Below are positions 1 to 8,886 of a DNA stretch of 64,000 nucleotides, in pieces. The notes below the pieces were generated by a model. That model was not told the origin of the DNA, searched no databases, and saw nothing but the letters and a program-made list of their open reading frames with translations. This DNA is from Doryteuthis pealeii (Eukaryota > Mollusca > Cephalopoda > Myopsida > Loliginidae), in NCBI GenBank assembly GCA_023376005.1, contig CM042151.1:73641707-73705706 (forward strand), read 5' to 3'. The position numbers and the translations under genes are program-made. Position 1 is the first letter of the stretch; each line of letters opens with the position of its first letter.

Positions 1-257
1 ATTTCACACGGAATTACCCAACACACTCAGTAAATTTATCTAAATCAACATTTTAAGGGATGAAACAAAGCTATAAAAGTTAATGAATTAAAATAATCAT
101 TCATAATGGTTCGAGTCAGGATGTTGAGTCCAACCAAGATCAAAGACAATTGAGTTGTTCTGAGGGAAATAAACAGACTTTGAAATAAACAGACTTGAGA
201 GAATAGCTGTTTGGGGGGAGTATGAAAAGTCCTGCCCCTGGAGTTATCACACACACA

Positions 258-258
258 C

Positions 259-290
<32 letters not shown>
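258..290. repeat. (TA)n microsatellite
   Basis: A run of about 16 TA units follows a short (CA)n stretch. It lies in an otherwise unremarkable first 450 bases, in which I see no gene. Confidence 0.9.
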
Positions 291-291
<1 letters not shown>

Positions 292-454
292 TCCCAACAC
301 TTTACTGGTTGAGCTCTCTGGGGTAAAACTTTGATTGTCGGTCATAAATTAAGCCTAAAATGCCAAGGCTCTCCAATAAACAGGATGTGAGCTCTTTAAC
401 GGCTGTAACATATGTTCATGTATTTAACAGTTAAAAAATCTACCCCTCTCTGCA

Positions 455-610
455 GGTGGCTGATGGCCAAGTGGTTAAGATGCCGGGCTGATGAAAAATC
501 TATCGGGTTTCTATCCCGGTCAGGGGTAGCTTGTAAAAAAATGTCTAGCCACACTGAAGAGATGTGATACATCGAAACATGGTGTCTGTGGGTGACAAAA
601 AATATATTTA
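455..610 (+). mobile_element. tRNA-derived SINE with 3' hammerhead domain
   Basis: The head looks like a Leu/Ser-type tRNA: an A-box-like segment TGGCCAAGTGGTTAAG near 464-479 and a B-box-like segment GGGTTTCTATCCC at 505-517. A hammerhead motif (separate entry) follows about 30 bases later, then an AT tail. SINEs use the internal pol III promoter for transcription and a partner LINE for retrotransposition. The layout matches the loci near 19.3 and 20.2 kb, although the tRNA heads differ in sequence. Confidence 0.7.
549..591 (+). ncRNA. Hammerhead ribozyme motif, type I, GUC site
   Basis: The core CTGAAGA is at 554-560. Stem II is GATGT/ACATC with loop GAT (561-573). GAAA is at 574-577. Stem III is A577-U585, C578-G584, A579-U583 with loop TGG. 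The cleavage triplet GUC is 584-586, with predicted cleavage after C586. Stem I pairs CCACA (549-553) with TGTGG (587-591). All conserved core positions are present. Self-cleavage is inferred from structure only. Short stem III hammerheads in known retroelements often work better as dimers. Confidence 0.75.
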
Positions 611-978
611 TATTATTCTAAACGGTAATACTTTTTTGGTATGATCAACTGCCACTCGCTCGAGTTTGGCCTATGACATCAGCTTTAGACCCGCCCACAA
701 ATCTTGATGAAAACAAAATAATTTTCGCTTACAGTACAGCCAGGGCCAACTTTTAAAACGTAATATTTTTAGCTTAGAAAATTGAAAGTTTTAAATAAAG
801 AAAACAACTTTAAATCATGTAAATTTAGGGTTCTACAAACATTTTTCTTTAGTTACCAATTTTATTTTATTTACATTTTTATCTATAAATAAAACGATTC
901 TATATTGTTATATAAATTTTTATTTACAATTATTTTAATATGTACGAATCTTCACATTTTTAAATTTCTTTTTAGAAA
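611..978. other. AT-rich non-coding stretch
   Basis: No coding or structured feature is recognised. It separates the SINE from the broken 3' end of the copia element. No 3' LTR of that element is visible here. Confidence 0.6.
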
Positions 979-1633
979 TCAAACAATCATTTCATGATTG
1001 CCTTTGACTTCAAAACCTTCTTTGCCTTTGACTTCAAAACCTTCTTTGCCTTTGACTTCAAAACCTTCTTTGCCTTTGACTTCAAAACCTTCCGGCTGCT
1101 TCGTGTAGATGTCTTCATTTAGCTCACCATTCAAAAATCGAGTGGTTATGTCCAACTGGTGTAGCTTGAGATCATGTTTTGCTGCCAATGCAATAACAGT
1201 TCGCACTGATTCGAACCTCACAACTGGACAAAATGTTTCATCGTAGTCAACTCCAAGCTTTTGGAGAAATCCCTGAGCTACGAGTCGAGCTTTGTGCTGT
1301 TTCATGTCTCCATCACCATCATATTTTCTTTTGAACATCCACTTACTTCCAATTGCTTTCCGTCCACTAGGTAGTTCAGCAAGATCCCATACTTTTTTTA
1401 GTATTTAGTGAATTTATTTCACTTTCCATTGCTTTCATCCATTCCCTTTTCTCAGGACTGGAAAATGCTTCTTTTACTGTTAATGGGTCATCCAACCTGT
1501 GAGCAACATATAACCATTCACCATACAGATCTGAAGCTTTTCTAATCCTTGGTGATCTTCGTGGTCCTGTGGCCTCTCGTGAATTCTCATCATCATCACT
1601 GCTGATTTTTTCACATTCTACCTCCACTACAAG
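979..1633 (-). pseudogene. Copia reverse transcriptase, N-terminal fragment
   Basis: Two overlapping minus-strand frames make up the integrase-RT linker and the start of a copia (Pseudoviridae-type) reverse transcriptase. The linker carries RRSPRIRKASDLYGEW and AMESEINSL. The RT start has KARLVAQGFLQK, YDETFCPVVRF and LHQLDITTRFLNGELNEDIY, with the first catalytic Asp in QLDI. The YVDD box and RNase H are missing: the frame ends in four tandem copies of an 8-residue unit (EGFEVKGK) and then stops. Several frame breaks show it is dead. It belongs to the element whose 5' LTR is at 5023-5329. Confidence 0.88.
999..1092 (-). repeat. 24-bp tandem repeat inside RT frame
   Basis: Four copies of a 24-bp unit encode EGFEVKGK in frame, the last slightly changed. 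Copia RT normally has this motif once, so this is a local tandem expansion after insertion. Confidence 0.85.
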
Positions 1634-2474
1634 TCAATTAACAACTCCACCTGTCCCCTGTTCACCTTTGGATGCTGTTTCGTTAAATATGACATCTCTG
1701 CTATGGAAGACTCTAGATGTGTCTGTATCAAAGAGTCTATACCCTTTGACACCTATACCATACCCAAGGAAGATGATCTTCTTTGTTTTAGGATCCATTT
1801 TAAATCTTTCATCCTTTGGTATATGGGCATAAGCACTACATCCAAAAATGCGTAAGTGATTTACATCTGGTTTGTAGCCTTTCCATACTTCATATGGTGT
1901 CATCGCTTTTACAGCAGTTGTTGGGCTTCGGTTTCGAACATATGAAGCTGTTGACAGAGCTTCTGTCCAAAATTTCTTAGGCAGCTTCGAATCTGACAAC
2001 ATTGCTCGTACAGTTTCCACCAACGTCCGATCCATTCTTTCAGCTACTCCATTTTGCTCTAGTGTTTTGGGAACAGTGCGCTCATGGCGTATACCATTTC
2101 TTTTTTAAGTAATCTTCAAACACTTTTGAAGTGTATTCACCGCCATTGTCAGAGCGTAGTGTCTTAATTTTCTCACCACTGGAATTCTCCACCATGGTTT
2201 TCCACTCCATGAATTTTTAAAAAACTTTACTTTTGTTTTTAAGAATGTATATCCATACATATCTTGATTTTCACATCAATAAATGTTACAAAATATTCTG
2301 CTCCACTGAGTGATTTTGCCTCTAATCTTCCACATAAATCACTGTGCACAATTTCAAGCAGATTTGTGGTTCGCCTACCACCAGATTTTGGAAACGAAGA
2401 ACGTTAATGTTTTCCACCCACACATGGCTCACAAAAATTGATGTCTTTTGTTACATCATAGTCAAGGCCATTTA
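1634..2474 (-). pseudogene. Copia integrase remnant
   Basis: The better preserved C-terminal part (1634-2035) contains MDRTLVETVRAML, LPKKFWTEALSTASYVRNR, YEVWKGYKPDVNHLRIFG and the chromo-like tail GYRLFDTDTSRVFHSRDV, typical of copia integrase. Upstream (2036-2474) degraded pieces read INFCEPCVGGKH and HSDLCG, the latter holding the first catalytic Asp of the DDE core. Frame breaks near 2100 and 2220 disable it. Integrase would insert the cDNA copy into host DNA. The region joins the protease and pre-integrase frame across the solo LTR at 2480-2761. Confidence 0.85.
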
Positions 2475-2766
2475 CTAGTTGTTAAGTATCTGGCAGCCAT
2501 CCTTAGTTCCAGATGTAGTGAATAAGTAAGCAAGCCAATAAGAATCCGGTGTTATAGTATTCTTTGTAAGTCCGACGTCCAAGAGAATCCAAGTGTCAAT
2601 GACATAAGTTCAGAATGGGGCATCTATTAATACAGCAGAAGCAGCAGCAGCAGTGCCAGTGATTGGACAATGGGAATCTATCTCAGGTCACGTGATAGTC
2701 AACGAGTCTATATTTAGGAGTGACCATTTACCTCATGCCTTATATCACAAAACTTTCAACACTAGT
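2475..2766. mobile_element. Solo LTR with 5-bp TSD CTAGT, nested in copia pol
   Basis: A 282-bp insert (2480-2761) begins TGTTAAG and ends TTTCAACA and is bounded by CTAGT at 2475-2479 and 2762-2766. Removing the insert and one CTAGT joins the copia frame exactly (minus strand ARDQLV then NGLDYD), so this is a clean later insertion. TG...CA ends and a 5-bp TSD fit an LTR retrotransposon reduced to one LTR by recombination. Orientation is uncertain; a TATAAGG-like stretch near 2740 favours minus. Confidence 0.85.
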
Positions 2767-3338
2767 TGATCTCTTGCTAGCTTCTGTAAGTTCTTCACTC
2801 CAAGATGACCAAAACGTCGATGCCGAATCTCCTCCTTTGTGTCACCACTCGAGCATGTAGTTTCTGCATGGGCTGCCCCCTGTTCTTCAATACAGTTCAA
2901 GTAGTACATGTTCCCAACTTTTGAACCTGTAGCTACTACACTCCGTTTTTCATCCAGAAGTTGACAACATGACTCTGTGAATGTAAACGACTTCCCTGAT
3001 CTAGTAGCTCTAGACACACTAAGCATGTTGTATGATAATTTGGAAACATATAGAGTCTCAAATAATCTACATCCTTGTTGTTTGTCGTTAGACACTCTCA
3101 CATTTAAATCAACAGTCCCTGTCCCGAATGCTTCAACTGAGTGTCCATCACCGAGGGTTATATCCTCTGCTTTATTTAATTTTTTCAAATTGATAAACTT
3201 ATCAATATCATGGCACATATGGCATGTCGCTCCAGAGTCCACGATCCATGAGCTGTTTTCATTATTTGTTGTTAATGCATGGTAAGCAAGTAAACCAACA
3301 ACGTGTTCGTTTTTAGAACAACTAGGCTCCACTTTCAT
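2767..3338 (-). pseudogene. Copia protease and GAG-pre-integrase domain
   Basis: The frame holds the aspartic protease motif WIVDSGATCHMCHD, with the catalytic Asp in DSG, and further along RHRRFGHLGVKNLQKL, the gag-pre-integrase domain. The protease matures the gag-pol polyprotein. The frame overlaps the gag frame in a different register near 3322-3338, beside a run of T on the plus strand, so a frameshift has split an ancestral single frame. Its downstream end is cut by the solo LTR at 2480-2761. Confidence 0.88.
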
Positions 3339-4873
3339 TTTCTCCGTTAAAAAAAGCTTTCTTCTTTGGATAGTTCGTTTTTACACTTTCTTTAGAGTCT
3401 TGTCTGAGTAGATAACAGTCACGTTTAATATGTCCAAATTTACCACAGTTAAAACATTTGGGTCCCTTTTTGTTGATATAGTGTTTCGATGTCATGGCTT
3501 TTGACTCAGCACCACCAGTTTGTTTTTCTCTCATTTTAGTTTCCTCGTATAGCAGTCGTTCAGTAACTAAAGCCCACTTAGGTACATCTTGAATTGCTTC
3601 AAGTGCTGTCACCAACATGTCATAGGATTCGGGAAGGCTAGTGATATATCTTAAGATATCCGTAAAGCGTATGGTTTGCAAAGAAGAATAATGGACAAGA
3701 TGAATTGGATAAAAATCGTTTATTAAAATAAACAAGTGTGAAAACGTTGTTGTTGTCGTCGTAGATAATAGTAGTAATTCTCTGGACTGGCCGAGGGGTC
3801 GTAAGTCAGGAATGGCCGTGGGATCGTGAGGTGTGGGTATCGTATGATAATACGTCAGGAATCTCTCTTGGCCTGGTGTGAGGAGTGAGGTAGTAGAAGT
3901 TGTGAGTTGATACGGTCACTTGGTGAATGACCCAGTGGAATAGTGATGGTCAGGGAAGGTAAGGGTATCGGCCGGCCGTGGTGATGAGTTGAAGTAAGTG
4001 TCGGGGTAGGTGCGGGCGCGCGTGGTAGTGGAAAATAGCGGCCTTTTGATCCTGCCTGTCTGGTGATGTTCTCGGCGTCGAGGCCGTCCGTCAACTGCCG
4101 ATTCCCAAAATACCCGAGCTTATATGCTACGAGATAGGCTTCAGAATGCCTTTGGGTTTTTTAGCGGGAGAGTTTTTTATTGGCTGAAAATCCGGATTCC
4201 TTACAATATTATTTTTTGTTATTTTGGAATTCCTTTCAAGCGTAACTCAATTCGAGCCTATGCGCAGAACTGCGTCAAATTGGTCACTTCGTGATAGGGT
4301 ATCATTGAGTTCACTTCCGCTTATTGCCTCCGACTTGAGTTTTAATTTGTTTGCTAGTGAGTGTATATTTTGTGAGTAAGAATTGTGAATCATAAGAGAT
4401 ATCGTCTCTGATATAACACTAGACTGGAGATGTATTACTCTATCTTCCTCATTAATGGAATCGCTGATAACAGATAATTCATCGAACGTTTCTGTCATCA
4501 ATTTTATGTGATTGTGACCAGAATCACCTTCTTTTAGTTTAAGAGAGTATAATCTTCTCCGTAATTCTAGTTTGTTAGCCCACGTCTTTTTCTGAAATTG
4601 GTCAGCTAATTTTTTCCATACTACTGCCGGGTCGTCTGGATCCCCAATTAGGTACAAAAGTGACGGCTCTAAAGACAGTACAATCGTCGCCAATGCACGA
4701 TCTTTGCACGATGAATACTTCGTATGTAGTTCTGTTCTGGAATTTGGAAGCATCTCTGTTCCATTCACGATGTTCCAAACACCATCTCTTATTAAGGCCA
4801 TTTTGCATTGTACCTTCCATATAGCATAATTTATTCCATTCAGCGGCACAAGATTTACAAGTTTTGTCTCCAT
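3322..4873 (-). pseudogene. Copia gag split by solo LTR
   Basis: The N-terminal part starts at the ATG ending at 4873 and reads METKLVNLVPLNG followed by YAIWKVQCKMAL, the UBN2-type copia gag core. It runs to HLQS at the insertion point (4422). The C-terminal part resumes at 3637 with SLPESYDMLVTALEA and carries one CCHC zinc knuckle, CFNCGKFGHIKRDC, for RNA packaging. The residues on either side join in frame once the LTR and one CTAG are removed. Beyond 4422, a translation running on into LTR sequence is not gag. Confidence 0.88.
3638..4422 (-). mobile_element. Solo LTR, family S, 4-bp TSD CTAG
   Basis: The 777-bp LTR (3642-4418) is read on the minus strand. It starts TGTTATATCAGAG and ends GATATATCA, with CTAG at 3638-3641 and 4419-4422. 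It carries a TATA-like CATATAAGC and, near its end, AATAAACG as a polyadenylation signal. It shares nearly its whole length with the copy at 56033-56891, which lies in a different target. A 4-bp TSD is more usual for Gypsy/Bel-type integrases, but the family was not identified. Confidence 0.9.
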
Positions 4874-5004
4874 CGCTATGTTCCCAAAAAATTTCAATTA
4901 TAGATAATACAAAAGATATTTAAATCATAAATGACATAAAACTTCCTCCGAGAATGACAAATCAAAAATGGCGGAAAAAATCTGCTCCTCGCGGTTCGCG
5001 CTTT

Positions 5005-5022
5005 CTGGGTTCCATAACCTTT
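5005..5022 (-). promoter_or_regulatory. Primer binding site of copia element
   Basis: On the minus strand the bases directly after the 5' LTR read AAAGGTTATGGAACCCAG. GGTTATGG and CCCAG match the complement of the initiator tRNA-Met anticodon arm, the half-tRNA primer used by Drosophila copia. The related locus at 8953-8970 reads GGTTATGGGTCCAG, a closer match. Confidence 0.7.
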
Positions 5023-5329
5023 TGTTGGGAATTTATTAACTTAATCCCACAGAAAAAAGAGACATATCTTTTTCTCTCTGGCAAGCGGCGCAGTTACTCA
5101 TTGAAACATATTCCGCATGAGACACCTTCCAATGGATTAACGAGGCAACACATTAGGACTGATTTTCATAACACGAGGTGTTTTATTTATTTAAAAATAA
5201 TGACTTAAAACAGAAGGTCAAAGGGCAAGTAACTCACCCGTACAAAAAATGGATTAGGGCAGATAACTTCTGACCCTATTATTAGAGTCTGTTAGTGTTA
5301 ATTAGTACTGACTAAAGTGAATTTCAACA
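5023..5329 (-). mobile_element. 5' LTR of the copia element
   Basis: This is a 307-bp LTR with TGTTG...CAACA ends. Read on the minus strand it includes AATAAATAAAA as a likely polyadenylation signal. It directly precedes the PBS and gag of the element at 979-4873. The same LTR recurs in full at 8971-9277 and truncated at 22599-22740. No matching 3' LTR is found downstream, so the element has lost its 3' end. Confidence 0.87.
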
Positions 5330-5563
5330 TTATTGTGATTGAAATTACATAATTTTCAAGGTTTAAAAATACTCCCTCTTGACTTTTCCTCTTTTCAATA
5401 TCAGAATTTTTTTGGGTTGGAATTCACAAATAATCATATGCATTCCAACCAGATTTTTCCAAAATATTTCTTTCTCACTCCTTCACCCATAATTTACATT
5501 TATTAAAATTAATTGTTTTGCAACCCCTAATTAACTCCAAGCCCCTTAATTATATTACACCCC

Positions 5564-5606
<43 letters not shown>
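5330..5606. repeat. Duplicated flank and (TA)n, paralogous to 22741-23024
   Basis: The 235 bases after the LTR match 22741-22995 closely and end in the same C-rich run followed by (TA)n (5566-5606). This segment is the upstream part of a zinc-finger 5' region. The paralogue shows how it looks without the insert that follows here. Confidence 0.85.
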
Positions 5607-5609
<3 letters not shown>

Positions 5610-5998
5610 AAGGTTTGTTTAGAATGGCTTTTTGCCGATAATTTTTTGGGAGAATAAGTGCTTAATTGGAGTCGTACCTAATTTTGAAAATTAATTAATT
5701 AATAATGAATTAGGCGGGAATACCTATTAAATGTATGGCTAAACAAATCGAGAAAAATCAATCTCTGTATGTACATTTCGGCCTATTAGGCCTCATCAGC
5801 AGAGCTATAGATCGGAAGACCGCCCTGTGCGTGATTTGAAACCGGACTGCCAAGCTGACAGGCCGATCTCATAACCCCTACACTAAACGAACTTCTTAGA
5901 TTTTATGATTTGTTTAGAGTAGGTTAATATTCCTCTTCTAGTGACTTTTATTACACGACGATATGATAAGTTGTAAACAAGGTTTGTTTAGAATGGCT
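5607..5998 (-). mobile_element. Minus-oriented copy of 369-bp tRNA-like plus hammerhead unit
   Basis: Read on the minus strand this is slightly more than one full copy of the unit found twice at 6001-6582, with a short terminal overlap (the segment AAACAAGGTTTGTTTAGAAT occurs at both ends). It includes the tRNA-Asp-like head and an identical hammerhead. It abuts the plus-oriented array head to head, giving an inverted arrangement. Confidence 0.9.
5763..5804 (-). ncRNA. Hammerhead ribozyme motif, minus copy
   Basis: The sequence is identical to the motif at 6069-6110. Stem I is CTCTG/CAGAG, core CTGATGA, stem II GGCC/GGCC, GAAA, short stem III and AUA triplet. Confidence 0.8.
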
Positions 5999-6068
5999 TT
6001 ATGAGATCGGCCTGTCAGCTTGGCAGTCCGGTTTCAAATCACGCACAGGGCGGTCTTCCGATCTATAG

Positions 6069-6110
6069 CTCTGCTGATGAGGCCTAATAGGCCGAAATGT
6101 ACATACAGAG
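6069..6110 (+). ncRNA. Hammerhead ribozyme motif, unit 1
   Basis: Stem I pairs CTCTG (6069-6073) with CAGAG (6106-6110). The core CTGATGA is 6074-6080, stem II GGCC/GGCC with loop TAATA is 6081-6093, and GAAA is 6094-6097. Stem III is A6097-U6104 and U6098-A6103 with loop GUAC. The triplet AUA is 6103-6105, with predicted cleavage after A6105. AUA is a permitted but slower NUH triplet. Outside the five pairs stem I continues as a G/A mismatch then A-T. Confidence 0.82.
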
Positions 6111-6437
6111 ATTGATTTTTCTCGATTTGTTTAGCCATACATTTAATAGGTATTCCCGCCTAATTCATTATTAATTAATTAATTTTCAAAATTAGGTACG
6201 ACTCCAATTAAGCACTTATTCTCCCAAAAAATTATCGGCAAAAAGCCATTCTAAACAAACCTTGTTTACAACTTATCATATCGTCGTGTAATAAAAGTCA
6301 CTAGAAGAGGAATATTAACCTACTCTAAACAAATCATAAAATCTAAGAAGTTCGTTTAGTGTAGGGGTTATGAGATCGGCCTGTCAGCTTGGCAGTCCGG
6401 TTTCAAATCACGCACAGGGCGGTCTTCCGATCTATAG

Positions 6438-6479
6438 CTCTGCTGATGAGGCCTAATAGGCCGAAATGTACATACAGAG
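6438..6479 (+). ncRNA. Hammerhead ribozyme motif, unit 2
   Basis: Identical to the motif 369 bases upstream. Cleavage at both sites of a tandem transcript would release a 369-nt unit-length RNA. Confidence 0.82.
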
Positions 6480-6580
6480 ATTGATTTTTCTCGATTTGTT
6501 TAGCCATACATTTAATAGGTATTCCCGCCTAATTCATTATTAATTAATTAATTTTCAAAATTAGGTACGACTCCAATTAA

Positions 6581-6582
<2 letters not shown>

Positions 6583-6618
<36 letters not shown>
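6583..6618. repeat. (AT)n microsatellite bounding the array
   Basis: About 18 AT units. With the tract at 5566-5606 it brackets the whole inverted array, as if the array had inserted into one (TA)n tract. Confidence 0.9.
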
Positions 6619-6621
<3 letters not shown>

Positions 6622-6830
6622 ATGAATGTAGATGTATGTGCATTGTGATTGAAATTACATTATTTTCATGTTTCTAGATTTATTAATATTCCATTATAAC
6701 TTTTCCTCTTCTTCATTTTAGAATTCAAGACTTACCATTTCTATCCTGAAGAAACCATTTTCTTCAACAATGCAGTACGTACAGACATGAAGATTTGTGT
6801 TTATCTTGTGTCAAAATGAAGTTTTCTTTT
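6604..6830 (+). pseudogene. Truncated 5' exon of zinc-finger paralogue
   Basis: The stretch matches 23010-23240. It has a pyrimidine-rich tract ending in AG (3' splice site) before AATTCAAGACTTACC, an untranslated leader and the start ATGAAGTTT. It then runs into a pyrimidine-rich stretch with no fingers. So only the 5' end of a C2H2 gene was duplicated here. Confidence 0.8.
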
Positions 6831-7429
6831 TTTTTTCTTTTCTTTTTTTTTTTTTTTGTGGACTCCAATATCCATTCCACAGAAGAAAAATTTAAAAAAA
6901 ATATTTTTCACTGATAAAAAGTAAAGCAATTGTATCAAAAATTAAAACTGGGCTCTTTAACCTTGGTATAGAAATCAGTCTGGGAGAAGGAAAACTCTGA
7001 ATTCAAAGCTGTTAAGATTGACTTTGTGTTGCATCCTGTTCATGGTGAAGTGTCAGAGTGGACTGGAAAGTAATGCCAACAAAAGTGGTCCCCGTTGCTC
7101 CAGAACTGAAGTCATACAACTAGATTCAGTTTAGTGTCATATCCATGACATTCTTTTGGAGAAAAGGGTCTTATACTTCTTCAGGGGAGTCAGTCAGCAT
7201 ATTTGATGCCCCATCAACAGGGCAGAATTTAAATGAGAAATGTAAGCTCGTCTTAGGAATGAATGTAACATATTACCTGGTCAACGAGTTCGCACCAGGG
7301 AACCAGTTGCTGATGACTGGCGCATGGACGCAGGAAATGTGTAGATGTCAAACATGGACCGGAAAACAAAAAACAGGATATTGCCTTGAATGCATTGAAC
7401 TGACCTTTGACACCCAGAAAATGCAGGTG
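6831..7429. other. Non-coding stretch with SINE-C fragment
   Basis: A fragment of the SINE-C body (GGGCTCTTTAACC... to AACTCTGAATTCAAA) lies at about 6950-7020. The open frame at 7145-7432 (95 codons) matches no family I recognise and has no visible domain. Confidence 0.5.
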
Positions 7430-7770
7430 TAAATTGATACTGCGTAGGCACAGAAAATGTGTATGTGTAGCCCATAACCAATAAAAACAGGCTGCATGGG
7501 CGAGGGGATGTGTCTACAGGAAAACTGCGTAGGTGTCACAATCAAAGAGGCATAACCCTGTGAGTTAAACAATTATAAAAAGCCCTTAGAACTCTGGGTT
7601 GAGAGATCGAGATCAAGATCGAAATCACTTGCAGTCAGAACTTTTGAATGCTCCTGTGTATGTGCATCCTCTACTGACTCTTAGTTTACACACAATCGAA
7701 GAATAAAAATATTACTTTATATTTTTATATATACATGTGTTCCGTGTTCTTTGTCGGGTCCAGTGACGGA
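7430..7770 (+). mobile_element. LTR-like regulatory unit, ends unresolved
   Basis: A TATA-like AATTATAAAAAGCCC lies near 7571 and an AATAAAAATATT polyadenylation-like signal near 7700, about 130 bases downstream. This spacing is typical of an LTR. Short imperfect repeats (TGCGTAGG/TGCATGGG) lie upstream. No clear TG...CA ends or TSD were found, so this could instead be a host promoter fragment. Confidence 0.35.
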
Positions 7771-7799
7771 TTATTAAATATTGAATATTTAAAAAGAAA

Positions 7800-8130
7800 A
7801 TGATATATAGAGTGGTCTGAAAGTTTTGTCACTCACAACGTATTGTTTTAACATTCATTGATTTTTGTTTTAATAATACAATATATTAGTTATGCTATTA
7901 TTTCACCTCTAAAGAACATTTATAAGTTAAATTATTTTGGATTATTTGGAATATTATCCTCACCTTTAGTGTTATCTGTACAACGTTTTGTCCGATTTGT
8001 CCTGCGGCCTTCTTCAGGTATTTCTTGTCAGACTCGGGAGCCTTCTTGAACTTATGAACTTTCTTTTTGAACTCAGGAACCTTCTTGTTGTAATCGGTAG
8101 CCATCACAAAACTTTGAATCCAACCCTTTA
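7800..8130 (-). mobile_element. SINE-G copy, 3' part
   Basis: Minus-strand copy of a family seen at nine or more places. It holds repeated AAGAAGGTTCC-type units (which by chance translate as KKVPE), then the motif CTGAAGA, a GC-rich pairing segment, AAAACG and GTTGTACAGATAACA. The translation resembling a Lys-rich protein is not a gene. Confidence 0.7.
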
Positions 8131-8786
8131 TTCAATCCATGGGGGTATACTGTTCTTATGGTGGGGGAGTTGATGGGAGTTATATATATTTGAGTAATTT
8201 ACTCATCACACCATAAAGTCACATGTATTAAGGCAGAAAAACAAAGAACTCATAAATTTAACAAATAAAATGTGTATTGAAACAAAAGATTACAATAATC
8301 AAGAATACTGATCAATGTCCTGCAGAAAATGCTTTTTTAAATGTTCATGTAATAAGATAATAAGAATTGTTGAGTTGACTCTAACTGGCAAAAAAGGGTA
8401 AGTTCAAAATCAAATCAGCAGTAAAGTTATTTAGAGAAAGAGAAAGATATAGCTTATAATACCTTCTGCAGTCGGAAAATATTTCTTAAAACGAGAAGTG
8501 TGGAATATTCAGGCAAATTGTTTCTTTATCTGCTGTTCTTCGAAAAACCTTTATTTATATAGGGTTCATATAGGCTCCAAAATAGGTCTCTTTGATAAAT
8601 TTCTTTTTAGGCGCGAACGCCTCTGATTGGTTGAAAATTATCATTTTCTAATTTTCTAAAATTATCATATTTCTATTTTTCTCTCTAGCTGCACAGATCC
8701 TCATGCGCAAAGCGTTTATTTTCGTCATTTTATTTTTGCTTTTAGATCATTAACTTCCAGCTCAGTGCATTCTCATTCTGCTAACT
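8131..8786. other. Non-coding stretch
   Basis: A TTTATATAGGG TATA-like box near 8556 and a GATTGGTTG CCAAT-like box near 8626 lie in opposite orientations. No gene is recognised. Confidence 0.4.
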
Positions 8787-8886
8787 ATAGCTGTGTACAA
8801 GTGTTAAGCTGTGTTAATTATTCTATGTTACTGTCACACTTAATCAAGATTGAATCTGCAGCCTAGAGATAACTGTCACTTAGAAC
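8787..8886 (-). mobile_element. SINE-G tRNA-like part, left of LTR insertion
   Basis: Matches the minus-strand reading of 49850-49960 (B-box-like GATTCAATC/GGTTCAATCC context and TAACATAGAATAAT). It is cut at 8886 by the LTR remnant; the rest of the SINE resumes at 9278. Confidence 0.7.

Larger units (their letters stand above)
6001..6582 (+). mobile_element. Tandem array of 369-bp tRNA-like plus hammerhead unit
   Basis: Copies begin at 6001 and 6370 (period 369 bp), giving about 1.57 units. In the second copy the unit has a tRNA-Asp-like head: A-box-like TTTAGTGTAGGGGTTATG from 6355, GTC at 6383-6385 in the anticodon position, and B-box-like GGTTTCAAATC at 6399-6409. A hammerhead follows, then about 250 bases of AT-rich tail. 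The two copies are almost identical where they overlap. Tandem units of this size bounded by hammerheads are the hallmark of retrozyme-type elements, which spread through circular RNAs. The tRNA-like head suggests pol III transcription. No protein is encoded. Confidence 0.8.

Noticed and set aside
455..530. Functional tRNA gene
   Set aside because: The boxes are present but the cloverleaf arms do not pair well and a SINE body follows. The same applies to all tRNA-like heads in the window.
7898..8107. Lys-rich small protein (KKVPEFKKKVHKFKK pattern)
   Set aside because: It is the translation of tandem AAGAAGGTTCC units in SINE-G, found in many copies and both orientations.
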